The notes: generated by a model not told the origin, from the letters alone. Positions 1 through 6,523 are shown, numbered from the stretch's first letter. The stretch: 7,762 nucleotides of DNA from Methylocystaceae bacterium (GCA_003152255.1 PLZT01000254.1:1-7762); one strand, 5' to 3'. Numbers and translations are program-made.

Positions 1-1101
1 CGCCGGGCCGCCCGGCGCCCATGTTGTCGCGGTGCGCGTAAAGCGGCAGTCGAACGGGATGACCAGGCTCTCATAGCCGCCCCAGGAATAGCCGATCCCG
101 AACAGTTCCAGCGCGTCGAGGAAGGCCGCGACCGCGCTCTTCGCGACCGGCTTGAGGATGACTGAAAACAACCCGGCGGCGCCTTTAAAATCGCGCTTCC
201 ATAGCGCGTGATCGGGATGCGACGGCAGGGCGGGGTGCAGCGCCTGGGCGACCTCGGGCCGCGTCGCGAGCCATCGCGCGAGTTCAAGTCCCGAGCGCTC
301 CTGTTCGCGCATGCGCAGCTCCATCGTGCGCAGGCCGCGCAGCGCCAGAAAGGCGTCCTCCGGCCCGGCGCACATCGCGAAGGCGTCATAAGTCGCGCGC
401 AGCCGCTTCGCGAAGGCGTTGTTGGCGGAGACGAGTCCCAACATCAGATCGGCGTGGCCAGAAAGATATTTCGTGCCGGCCTCGATATTGAGATCGACGC
501 CATGGGCGTGCGGCGGGAAAAACAGCGGCGTCGCCCAGGTGTTGTCGAGGATGAGGCAAACGCCCCGCGCTTTCGCGGCCTCGGCGATGGCCGGAACGTC
601 CTGCACCTCCATGCTCAGCGAGCCCGGCGATTCGGCCAGAATCGCGCTGGTGTTCTCCCTGATCAGATCGGCGATCCCGGCTCCGAGGCGCGGATCGTAA
701 TATTGCGTCTCGACGCCGAACCGCTTCAACACGCCGTCGCAAAAAATGCGCGTCGGCTGATAGGCGGAATCGCTGACGAGCACATGGTCGCCCGCCCTGG
801 TCGCGGTCATCAGGGCGAGCGTGATCGCGGCGAGGCCCGTGGGCGTCAGCACGGTAAGTTCGGCGCCGGCGATTTCGCTCCAGGCTTGCTCCAGCGCGCG
901 GATCGTCGGCGTGCCCTTGGTCGCGTATGTGTAGGGCTGGCGCAGGCCCTCGAAATCGGCGACGGTCGGAAACAGAACAGTCGATCCCCGATAGATCGGC
1001 GTGTTGATGAAGCCATGTTGGTCGAAGGGTTTTCGCCCGGCGTGCACGAGATGCGTGCGGCTACTCTTTTTCCGCCTTGTTTCCTTCGTAAAATCGCTCA
1101 T
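1..1101 (-). CDS. metC: Cystathionine beta-lyase (MetC), 3' end beyond the window
   Basis: PLP-dependent cytoplasmic enzyme that cleaves cystathionine to homocysteine, pyruvate and ammonia in the trans-sulfuration route to methionine. The 367 codons seen read without a stop from ATG 1101-1099 to the left edge. The protein follows the E. coli MetC pattern: Y59 and K62-GTPT in the segment contributing to the neighbouring active site, SDSAYQP with Y114, ESPGSLSMEVQDVPAIAE at 157-174, D186 in LILDNTW (pyridine-nitrogen aspartate), K211 in GTKYLSGHADLMLG (Schiff-base lysine), HPALP at 289-293 and the YSWGGYES signature at 338-345. These separate MetC from cystathionine gamma-synthase and gamma-lyase. 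Compared with E. coli MetC about 25-30 C-terminal residues are missing, simply cut by the window. E. coli Arg58 is replaced by T61. AGGGGCG (1105-1111, read on minus) lies just upstream of the start. Divergent from the binding-protein gene at 1184. A related C-S lyase activity cannot be excluded. Confidence 0.95.
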   Translation of the reverse strand, partial: MSDFTKETRRKKSSRTHLVHAGRKPFDQHGFINTPIYRGSTVLFPTVADFEGLRQPYTYATKGTPTIRALEQAWSEIAGAELTVLTPTGLAAITLALMTATRAGDHVLVSDSAYQPTRIFCDGVLKRFGVETQYYDPRLGAGIADLIRENTSAILAESPGSLSMEVQDVPAIAEAAKARGVCLILDNTWATPLFFPPHAHGVDLNIEAGTKYLSGHADLMLGLVSANNAFAKRLRATYDAFAMCAGPEDAFLALRGLRTMELRMREQERSGLELARWLATRPEVAQALHPALPSHPDHALWKRDFKGAAGLFSVILKPVAKSAVAAFLDALELFGIGYSWGGYESLVIPFDCRFTRTATTWAPGGPA

Positions 1102-1183
1102 CGTCGCCCCTAAGCCCCAACCAGCGCTCCCCGCGCTGCTTTCTCCATCCTTAAACCACCCCCACGACGAAGCCGAGTTCAAC
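1102..1183. promoter_or_regulatory. Divergent intergenic region between metC and the aapJ-like gene
   Basis: These 82 bp separate two divergent start codons, so both promoters must lie here or inside the genes. The metC side has a good ribosome binding site. The plus side has none better than a GAAG-like stretch. I find no convincing -35/-10 pair on either strand and no recognisable methionine riboswitch; the space is too short for a typical SAM-II leader plus promoter to be obvious. Confidence 0.4.
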
Positions 1184-2224
1184 ATGACGCCCCGCTGTAT
1201 TTTCATTGGTTTCGCGCTCCTGCTGACCTGCGCCGCGTCGGCGCCCCGCGCGTTCGCGCAGTCCGATGCGAAGGCGTCGACTTTGCAGCAGATTCGCAAG
1301 CGCGGCTCGGTCGTCTGCGGCGTCGCGGCGCCGTCGCCGGGATTCGCTCAGCAGGACGCGCACGGGGCTTGGAGCGGCTTCGACGTCGACTTCTGCCGCG
1401 CGCTGGCGACGGCGGTGTTCGACGATCCCGGTAAGATCCACATCGCGCCGCTGACGTCCAAGGAGCGCCTCGCCGCCTTGCAATCGGGCGCCGTCGATCT
1501 GCTTCCGCGCGGCGCGCCCTGGACCGAGGCGCGCGACGCCGGCCAGCAACTGCTCTACACGACGATCACCTTTTACGGCGGCCAGGGTTTTCTGGCGCGG
1601 CGCAACTCCGAACCGCAAATAGCCCGTGAACTCGCCGATGTGACGGTCTGCCTGCAACAGGGAACCTCGCTCGAACTCGATCTGGCCGATTTTTTTCGCG
1701 CGCGCGCCGCGGACTTCAAAGCCCGGTTGTTCCCCTCGCTCGACGAGGCCGTGAAGGCCTATGACGCCGGGCAATGCGATATGGTGTCGGCCGACATTGC
1801 GGCCTTGCACGTCGCGCGGGCCAAGCTCGCGCGGCCCGGCGATCATGTGGTGTTGCCGGAGCTCATCACCAAGGCCCCGGCGGGGCCTATCGTGCGGCAG
1901 GGCGACGACCAATGGTTCAACATCGTGCGCTGGACACATTTCGCCATGCTCAACGCCGAGGAGTTGGGTATAAATTCCGCCAACGCCGACGACGCCCTGC
2001 GATCCGAAAGCCCCGACATCCGCCGCCTACTCGGGGTCGACGGCGATTTCGGCGAAGGGCTGGGCCTCAACGCCGATTGGGCCTACCGCGTCGTCAAGCA
2101 GGTCGGCAATTATGGCGAGGTGTTCGAACGCGATCTCGGACAGGCTTCGCCCTTGGCGATGGAGCGCCGGCAGAACGCGCTGTGGTCGAAGGGCGGGCTG
2201 ATGTATGCGCCGCCGGTGCGGTGA
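1184..2224 (+). CDS. AapJ/BztA-family amino-acid ABC transporter substrate-binding protein
   Basis: Periplasmic solute-binding protein (346 aa) of the general L-amino-acid family, which delivers amino acids to an AapQMP-type permease. Residues 1-25 form a signal peptide (hydrophobic core IFIGFALLLTCAASA, cleavage predicted after AFA25). The mature part carries family hallmarks: the region around C45, WSGFDVDFCRALA (63-75), SKERLAALQSGAVDLL (92-107), WTEARD with R117 at the expected alpha-carboxylate contact, YGGQGF (131-136), VCLQQGTSLELDLADFF (155-171), AGQCDM (195-200), RQGDDQWFNIV (238-248), VKQVGNYGEVFERDLG (304-319) and a C-terminal GGLMYAPPVR. Four mature cysteines (45, 71, 156, 198) are in family positions. 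An upstream in-frame extension exists, but ATG 1184 is chosen because it places the signal peptide at the N terminus. No permease or ATPase gene follows, so it is an orphan binding protein here. The usual S-R-N-T-T-W-T segment reads P-R-G-A-P-W-T, so specificity may differ from general Aap. Confidence 0.9.
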   Translation: MTPRCIFIGFALLLTCAASAPRAFAQSDAKASTLQQIRKRGSVVCGVAAPSPGFAQQDAHGAWSGFDVDFCRALATAVFDDPGKIHIAPLTSKERLAALQSGAVDLLPRGAPWTEARDAGQQLLYTTITFYGGQGFLARRNSEPQIARELADVTVCLQQGTSLELDLADFFRARAADFKARLFPSLDEAVKAYDAGQCDMVSADIAALHVARAKLARPGDHVVLPELITKAPAGPIVRQGDDQWFNIVRWTHFAMLNAEELGINSANADDALRSESPDIRRLLGVDGDFGEGLGLNADWAYRVVKQVGNYGEVFERDLGQASPLAMERRQNALWSKGGLMYAPPVR

Positions 2225-2278
2225 GGGCGCGAAATTGTCTCGCCGAGGCGCTCGATCCACACTATCCTACCCTGGCTT

Positions 2279-2301
2279 GCGCGACGAAGCGCGCGTCGCG
2301 C
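2279..2301 (+). terminator. Weak hairpin downstream of the binding-protein gene
   Basis: GCGCGAC (2279-2285) can pair with GTCGCGC (2295-2301) around a 9-nt loop, 55 bp after the stop. There is no T-run after it, so if it ends transcription it would be as a 3' stabilising stem or a poor terminator. Many GC-rich intergenic stretches form such stems by chance. Confidence 0.25.
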
Positions 2302-2330
2302 CCTTGCAATGACCGCGTCGCCGCCCGATT

Positions 2331-2339
2331 TGCTATAGC
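2331..2339 (+). promoter_or_regulatory. Extended -10 promoter element before the VWA-like gene
   Basis: TGCTATAGC has the TGnTATA form of an extended -10 element. Transcription would begin around 2346, leaving a roughly 20-nt leader before GTG 2366. No good -35 hexamer sits 16-18 bp upstream, which extended -10 promoters can tolerate. TTGCAA occurs at 2304-2309 and again at 2342-2347, bracketing the element. Confidence 0.35.
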
Positions 2340-2365
2340 GGTTGCAACAGACGACGTGGACGGCC

Positions 2366-3076
2366 GTGAGTGACAAACCCAATATCGCGCAGCAAGCCAG
2401 GACGGCGCCGGGCGGCGCGGTCGACGCGTTCCTAAAGGAGGTTCGCGATCTCGCCCCGGCGCGGGGCGGCGAGGGGCGGGGGCGGCTGGTGTTCGCGCTC
2501 GACGCCACCATGAGCCGGCGGCCGACCTGGGATCTCGCCCAGTCGATCCAGGGCGAAATGTTCGCGACCACGGCGGCTCAGGGCGGGCTCGACGTGCAAC
2601 TCGTCTATTTTCGCGGCCTTTCCGAATGCCGCGCCTCGCGTTTCGTTTCGGGCGGGCAGGGGCTCGGCGCGCTGATGTCGAAGATCGACTGCCGCGCCGG
2701 CCACACGCAGATCGGCAAGGTGCTGCGCCACGCGCGCGACGAGACCCGGATTCGGCCCGTCGGCGCGCTGATCTTCATCGGCGACGCGATGGAGGAAAGT
2801 ATCGACGATCTCGGCGCCGTCGCCGGGGAACTGGGGCTTTTGGGCGTCAAGACGTTTATGTTTCAGGAGGGCTCCAACTCTCTCGCGCAATGCGCCTTTC
2901 GCGAGATCGCGCGCCTCACCGGCGGGGCCTACGCCGCCTTTGACGCGAGCGCGCCGCGCAGGCTCGCGGAACTGCTGAAGGCCGCCGCGGCCTACGCCGC
3001 CGGGGGGAGGCTGGAGCTGGAAAAAAGGGCGGCGCGCGGCGAGGACGCGGCGCGCTTGTTGTTGTCGCAGTTGTAG
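2366..3076 (+). CDS. VWA-like (von Willebrand factor A fold) protein paired with a J-domain gene
   Basis: Soluble protein of 236 aa with no signal peptide or membrane segment. RGRLVFALDATMSRRPTWD (38-56) is the first beta strand plus a MIDAS-like metal site D46-x-T48-x-S50. GHTQIG places T114, and LIFIGDAMEE places D140, where MIDAS Thr and Asp are expected; together they suggest an intact cation site with Thr for the usual first Ser. Other conserved-looking blocks are LDVQLVYFRGLSECRASRF (75-93) and GVKTFMFQEG followed by AFREIARLTGGAY (177-189). GTG 2366 is preferred because it begins with an MSDKP-like N terminus; a TTG at 2342 is in frame but would overlap the presumed transcript start. 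The J-domain gene follows 106 bp later on the same strand, and I recall the same pairing in other alphaproteobacteria, where the function is unknown. VWA domains usually bind proteins or assist metal-dependent assembly; the partner here is inferred to be the neighbouring J protein or its client. Confidence 0.8.
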   Translation: MSDKPNIAQQARTAPGGAVDAFLKEVRDLAPARGGEGRGRLVFALDATMSRRPTWDLAQSIQGEMFATTAAQGGLDVQLVYFRGLSECRASRFVSGGQGLGALMSKIDCRAGHTQIGKVLRHARDETRIRPVGALIFIGDAMEESIDDLGAVAGELGLLGVKTFMFQEGSNSLAQCAFREIARLTGGAYAAFDASAPRRLAELLKAAAAYAAGGRLELEKRAARGEDAARLLLSQL

Positions 3077-3167
3077 GTGTCGCGTCGGCGCGCCCCGCCG
3101 GGATCACGGATGGACGCCCCAGGGAGCGCCTGGTTTGCTTGAAAGACACACCGCGGAAAGCTGAAGC

Positions 3168-3174
3168 AAGGAAG
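3168..3174 (+). promoter_or_regulatory. Ribosome binding site of the J-domain gene
   Basis: AAGGAAG sits 8 bases before ATG 3183. It fixes the start so that the protein opens with a hydrophobic membrane segment. Confidence 0.7.
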
Positions 3175-3182
3175 ACCGGTTC

Positions 3183-3908
3183 ATGCCCGTCATCGTCGGA
3201 ATATTAGTGGTCGTGTTGACGTTTTACACGCTGAGAAGCTTCACGCACGCTTCGCCGGCGTTTCTCGCGCGACTACTCAAAGGCTGGGCCGGCTTCCTGG
3301 CGCTGGGACTCGGCGGTCTGCTGATGGCCCGCGGCGCGATCGGACTCGGACTGGCGCTGGTCGGGGCGGGTCTTTGGCTGCTTGGCCTTCGCGGCGGCTC
3401 CTTTGGCGGCTTTCGCTCGGCGGGATGGGGCGCTTCGGGCGTGTCGCGCGTTCGGTCGGCGATGATCGAGATGGAGCTCGACCGGTCCAGCGGCGCCATT
3501 CGCGGCGTTATTCTGGCCGGTCCCGACGAGGGCAAGCAACTCGATCAACTGACGCGGCCCCAACTGCTCGAACTGCACCGGCTTTGCCTCAGCGACGATC
3601 CCGAAGGCGCGCGCCTGCTAGAGGCTTATCTCGACCGCCGCTTTGCCGGATGGCGTGGCGCAGGACAGGATGACCGAAACGCGCGGAGCGGCTCTGGCGC
3701 GAAGTCCGAGCCCCGACGACCTGGCTCGATGTCGGAGGACGAGGCCTATGAGATTTTGGGCCTCAAGAAAGGCGCGCCGGTGAGTGAAGTAGCGCGGGCG
3801 CATCGCGATCTGATGAAGAAGCTGCATCCAGACCACGGCGGGACGACGGACCTCGCCGCCCGCGTCAATGAAGCGAAGGACGTCCTGATGCGACGCCATC
3901 ATGGATGA
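3183..3908 (+). CDS. Membrane-anchored J-domain (DnaJ-like) co-chaperone
   Basis: Protein of 241 aa that should stimulate the ATPase of a DnaK-type Hsp70 at the inner membrane. Residues 3-17 (VIVGILVVVLTFYTL) are a first membrane segment; 37-69 (AGFLALGLGGLLMARG and GLGLALVGAGLWLLGL) form one or two more, followed by a glycine/serine-rich turn (71-86). Residues 88-157 (SRVRSAMIEMELDRSSGAIRG to YLDRRFAGW) are a cytosolic block that I recall in alphaproteobacterial homologues. A low-complexity linker (158-182) leads to a C-terminal J domain (about 184-241) with AYEILGL, the helix around HRDLMKKL and the essential HPD at 215-217. It lacks the Gly/Phe-rich, zinc-finger and substrate-binding parts of true DnaJ; the layout is like mitochondrial Tim14/Pam18. 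It probably shares a transcript with the VWA-like gene upstream, and a terminator begins 2 bp after its stop. Topology with both ends cytosolic is an inference. Confidence 0.88.
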   Translation: MPVIVGILVVVLTFYTLRSFTHASPAFLARLLKGWAGFLALGLGGLLMARGAIGLGLALVGAGLWLLGLRGGSFGGFRSAGWGASGVSRVRSAMIEMELDRSSGAIRGVILAGPDEGKQLDQLTRPQLLELHRLCLSDDPEGARLLEAYLDRRFAGWRGAGQDDRNARSGSGAKSEPRRPGSMSEDEAYEILGLKKGAPVSEVARAHRDLMKKLHPDHGGTTDLAARVNEAKDVLMRRHHG

Positions 3909-3909
3909 A

Positions 3910-3930
3910 AAGGCGATGGCCTTCTTTTTG
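3910..3930 (+). terminator. Bidirectional intrinsic terminator between convergent genes
   Basis: AAGGC (3910-3914), loop GATG, GCCTT (3919-3923), then CTTTTTG gives a short hairpin with a T-run right after the J-domain stop. Read on the minus strand the same hairpin ends in GCCTTTTC, so it can also stop transcription from the convergent carboxypeptidase gene, whose stop lies 78 bp away. The 5-bp stem is short, so efficiency is uncertain. Confidence 0.6.
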
Positions 3931-4007
3931 TGGCGCGCGGCGCCGAACCAATCGCGGGCGTGCGAAAATCCGTTGTTTTCGGTGACGAAGGACATTTTGG
4001 CGCGCCC

Positions 4008-5678
4008 TTAATTCTTGGTTGCGAAGCAGGAGAAGCCCGAACGTTTCAAAGTCTTGCAGGCGGATTCGGCGGACTGTTCCTCGAGGCCGGCGAAGCGCGC
4101 GCGATAGAGCGTCTCATTGCCTTTCCGCACTTTCTCTGTGAAGGCCTTGGCGCCCGCCGGAACCGCGTGGCCGGCGGAGCGGGCGCGCGTGAGCAGCTCC
4201 GTGGCCTTTCCGGCGTCGTCGGTGGCGCCGAGCTGAATCATCCAGCCCGTGTGCGCGGGACGCCCGCCGTCGAATTTCGCGAGTTGTGCTCCCTCTGAGT
4301 CATTGTGTTTCAGCGCGGAAGGCGTCGTCGTGGCGACGCTCTCGTGACGGATGGCCTTGCCGCCAGCCACCGTCGTCGATCCGTCGACCGCCGCGACGCG
4401 AACGCGCCCGCCGCCGCGCGGCTTGCGATCGCCAGGGACCGCGTCCTCGGCCTGCTTCTTTCCGCCCGACACGAAAGCCGGACGCGCCTTCTCCTCGCCG
4501 GCGGCGGGCGCGGCGGCGGCTTTGCGCGCGCGGGGGGCCGGCTGCTCCGCTTCGTCTTCGCTCGAAGCGGCGTTGGTTTCGACCTCCCGTTCGGCGATCG
4601 GCGCGGGCGCGGGCGCGGATTCGATCGCGGCGACACGCTCTGCCGGCTCGTCCTCGGTGATCGCGGCGGCCGTGCGCACGCCGGCGCCGTCGTCGATGTG
4701 ACCCTCGATCAGACTGGCCATATACCGGTCGCGGGCGCCGGCGCTCGCGCCGCCGAGCACGACGGCCACGATATGATGTCCTCCGCGACGGACCGAGGTG
4801 AGCAGATTGAAGCCGGACGCGGCGGTGTAGCCGGTCTTGATTCCGTCCATGCCCTCGACCCGGCCAAGCAAATGATTGTGGTTTTGCATCACCGCGCCGC
4901 GATAGGCGAAGGTATGGGTCGAGAAATAGCGATAGTAGTGGGGGAAGCGATCCTGAATCGCCCGCCCCAGCACGGCCAGGTCGTGCGCGGTGGTGATCTG
5001 CTCGCTGTTCGGCAGGCCCGAGGCGTTGGCGAAATGCGTGGAGCGCATGCCCAGCGCATGGGCCTTGCTCGTCATCATCCGCGCGAAGCTGTCTTCGTCG
5101 CCGCCGATGTTTTCGGCGATGGCGACGGCGATGTCGTTGGCGGATTTCGTAACCACGGCCTTGATCGCGTGTTCAACCTCGATCGTCTCGCCCGGTTGCA
5201 GGCCGAGCTTCGACGGGGCCTGCGCGGCGGCGTGCTGCGAGATCATCAGCGGCGAGTCGAGACGCAAGTGACCCTTTTCAAGCTGTTCGAACAGGAGATA
5301 GAGAGTCATGACTTTGGTGACGGAGGCGGGGTGCCGCGGCTGATTCTCATTCGCCGCGAACAGCGTGCGCCCGCTGTTGCCGTCGACGACGATGGCGGCC
5401 ACGCCGCGCGGGGATGTCATCCCGCCGCCAGAGGACTCGGCCCGCGCATAATGATGGCGTCCATGGCGGCGCTGATAGGCTTGACGCGCGCCGCGATGAT
5501 GATGGTGCGAGACGTAAATGGTTATGGAGCGCCGATGATCGTGCGCATGCCGTCCATGGTGGCGCCCTCGCGCCTCGGAAGTGGTCGCTAGCCCCAGGCA
5601 GAGCGCGACGCCGACAAAAAGCGCCAGGGAGACGGATGAAAGACGCCACAAGCGCACGCTGAAACCCGAATTGGTCAT
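4008..5678 (-). CDS. D-alanyl-D-alanine carboxypeptidase (peptidase S11, DacA/DacF type) with SPOR domain
   Basis: Periplasmic low-molecular-weight penicillin-binding protein (556 aa) that removes the terminal D-Ala from peptidoglycan stem peptides. A basic start and hydrophobic stretch (about 11-33) form a signal peptide with cleavage likely after SEA36. Residues 40-76 are histidine-rich (12 His in 37 residues, including four in a row at 58-61). The S11 catalytic domain (about 87-330) has all three motifs: S119-V-T-K122 (acylated Ser and general-base Lys), S179-A-N181 and K281-T-G283. An Ala/Pro/Glu/Arg-rich linker (about 340-475) connects to a C-terminal SPOR domain (478-556, starting GWMIQLGA), a fold that binds denuded glycan strands and recruits proteins to the division septum. 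This architecture is common in rhizobial DacF-like proteins. No amphipathic C-terminal membrane anchor is seen, so the SPOR domain probably provides localisation. ATG 5678 is the only start giving a signal peptide. The gene stands alone, convergent with the J-domain gene and divergent from the phasin gene. Confidence 0.93.
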   Translation of the reverse strand: MTNSGFSVRLWRLSSVSLALFVGVALCLGLATTSEARGRHHGRHAHDHRRSITIYVSHHHHRGARQAYQRRHGRHHYARAESSGGGMTSPRGVAAIVVDGNSGRTLFAANENQPRHPASVTKVMTLYLLFEQLEKGHLRLDSPLMISQHAAAQAPSKLGLQPGETIEVEHAIKAVVTKSANDIAVAIAENIGGDEDSFARMMTSKAHALGMRSTHFANASGLPNSEQITTAHDLAVLGRAIQDRFPHYYRYFSTHTFAYRGAVMQNHNHLLGRVEGMDGIKTGYTAASGFNLLTSVRRGGHHIVAVVLGGASAGARDRYMASLIEGHIDDGAGVRTAAAITEDEPAERVAAIESAPAPAPIAEREVETNAASSEDEAEQPAPRARKAAAAPAAGEEKARPAFVSGGKKQAEDAVPGDRKPRGGGRVRVAAVDGSTTVAGGKAIRHESVATTTPSALKHNDSEGAQLAKFDGGRPAHTGWMIQLGATDDAGKATELLTRARSAGHAVPAGAKAFTEKVRKGNETLYRARFAGLEEQSAESACKTLKRSGFSCFATKN

Positions 5679-5821
5679 TTTTACTTGTCCGTCAACAGAC
5701 CCACGCCCAGCCTTGGCGAGGGGTCCAGGGCGGGAGCCGTCACCAAAACATCACAGTCCAGCAAGTTACGGGAACTCGGTTACTCCGGGGTTAAGGCGCG
5801 CGAATGGATTTTCGTTACGTT

Positions 5822-5862
5822 TTGCAACGCAACATGGCGCTTGACTGTTTATTGTGCGTTGC
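5822..5862 (+). promoter_or_regulatory. Candidate PhaR-type operator repeats at the phasin promoter
   Basis: TTGC-AAC-GCAA (5822-5832) is a small palindrome ending 8 bp before the -35 hexamer. Its right-hand neighbour TGCGTTGC (5855-5862), inside the promoter spacer, is the exact reverse complement of GCAACGCA (5824-5831). PHA-responsive repressors of the PhaR family bind TGC/GCA-rich inverted sites in phasin promoters, and the overlap with the promoter would suit repression. The match to PhaR is inferred from memory of that motif. Confidence 0.45.
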
Positions 5863-5870
5863 GGTATAGA
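5841..5870 (+). promoter_or_regulatory. Sigma70-type promoter of the phasin gene
   Basis: TTGACT (5841-5846) and TATAGA (5865-5870) are 18 bp apart, five of six and four of six matches to consensus. Transcription would start near 5877, giving a leader of about 78 nt before ATG 5955. It is the strongest housekeeping promoter in the window, fitting an abundant granule protein. Confidence 0.65.
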
Positions 5871-5954
5871 TAATTCGTGAACAGTGCGCGCCCGTCCTCC
5901 GCCAAGTGGCGGCTTTAGTCCAAGGATCGCGCCGCAAATACAAGGACGTTCCAT

Positions 5955-6293
5955 ATGGTCGCCAATTTCGATAGCGTTCAGCAGCTCGGCAAGGATCAAT
6001 TCGAAGCGGTTTCCGCGGCTACGGCCGCGCTTACCAAGGGTCTGCAGGGTATCGCCACGGAGACGACTGACTACTCCAAGAAGTCCTTCGAGAAGACTCG
6101 CGAACTGGCCGAGAAGCTGGTCGGCGTGAAGAAAATCGACGAAGCGGTCGCGCTTCAGTCCGAGTTCGCCAAGTCCTCCTACGAGGATTTCGTCGCCGAG
6201 GCGACCAAGCTGGGCGAGTTGTATACCGCGCTCGCGAAGGAAGTTTTCAAGCCGATCGAGACCGCCGCGAAGGCCCTTACGCCCGCATCCTAA
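5955..6293 (+). CDS. Phasin family protein (PHA granule-associated)
   Basis: Small protein of 112 aa, predicted almost wholly helical, with the composition of Phasin_2-family proteins: rich in Ala, Lys, Glu, few aromatic residues, no cysteine and no tryptophan. Recognisable blocks are VQQLGKDQFEAVSAATAALTKG near the N terminus, DYSKKSFEKTRELAEKLVGVK in the middle and QSEFAKSSYEDFVAEATKLGELY followed by KEVFKPIE at the end. Phasins coat polyhydroxybutyrate granules and control their number and size; some in this group also act in stress. AAGGA (5942-5946) lies 8 bases before the ATG, making the start secure. It is monocistronic, between its own promoter and a strong hairpin about 130 bp after the stop. 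No phaA, phaB, phaC or phaR gene is in the window, so the granule role rests on family resemblance. Confidence 0.9.
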   Translation: MVANFDSVQQLGKDQFEAVSAATAALTKGLQGIATETTDYSKKSFEKTRELAEKLVGVKKIDEAVALQSEFAKSSYEDFVAEATKLGELYTALAKEVFKPIETAAKALTPAS

Positions 6294-6423
6294 GGCGTTT
6301 AGTTTCCTTTGCGAGCGAGCAGGAACGCCCGGTTCGCCCGAGACATGCGTCAGAGCGTCGGACGTCTTTCCCTTTCGACGAGAAATGGAAGGACCTCGAC
6401 GCCGCGACTACTAGATGATTGAA

Positions 6424-6460
6424 AGCAAGCCCGGCCGAGAATTTCGCGGCCGGGCTTGCT
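6424..6460 (+). terminator. Strong hairpin, likely end of the phasin transcript
   Basis: AGCAAGCCCGGCCG (6424-6437) and CGGCCGGGCTTGCT (6447-6460) are perfect 14-nt inverted arms around a 9-nt loop. The plus-strand T-run is poor (GTCTTC), while the minus strand continues with TTTC. It most likely ends or protects the phasin mRNA. Confidence 0.65.
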
Positions 6461-6510
6461 GTCTTCGCCACGACGGGCCGCGCCGCCAAGCAAGGGGCGG
6501 GAACCCCGGC

Positions 6511-6523
6511 AATTCATTGAATT
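6511..6523. repeat. AT-rich palindrome AATTCA-T-TGAATT
   Basis: Perfect 6-bp arms around a single T, at the head of an AT-rich island reaching about 6540. The symmetry and the base composition resemble an operator for a dimeric regulator, about 80 bp upstream of the promoter at 6603. No regulator can be named. Confidence 0.4.

Noticed and set aside
208..1113. Long open frame on the plus strand opposite metC
   Set aside because: The minus strand encodes a full-quality MetC over the same bases. The plus-strand translation is Arg/Gly/Ala-rich with no family features, as expected for an antisense frame in GC-rich DNA.
1151..1939. 262-codon minus-strand frame opposite the binding-protein gene
   Set aside because: It lies inside a clear AapJ-family gene; its product is Arg-rich and unlike any family I know.
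1774..2373. Plus-strand frame overlapping the end of the binding-protein gene and the start of the VWA-like gene
   Set aside because: Shifted-frame shadow of the binding protein, rich in Arg and Ala, without a domain.
3119..3136. CCAGG/CCTGG hairpin followed by TTT between the VWA-like and J-domain genes
   Set aside because: A 5-bp stem with only three T residues; not enough to call a terminator or to split the two genes into separate transcripts.
3618..3995. Minus-strand frame reading across the convergent terminator into the J-domain gene
   Set aside because: It overlaps the J domain and the hairpin, has no ribosome binding site and shows no recognisable domain.
4305..5591. 428-codon plus-strand frame opposite the carboxypeptidase gene
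   Set aside because: The minus strand has all three S11 motifs and a SPOR domain. The antisense frame has no recognisable domain and arises from the codon bias of the real gene.
5771..5792. GGAAC followed by GGTT, resembling an EcfG general-stress promoter
   Set aside because: The spacing is about 13 bp instead of the usual 16-18 and the -10 lacks the CGTT form; the sigma70-type promoter at 5841 explains phasin expression better.
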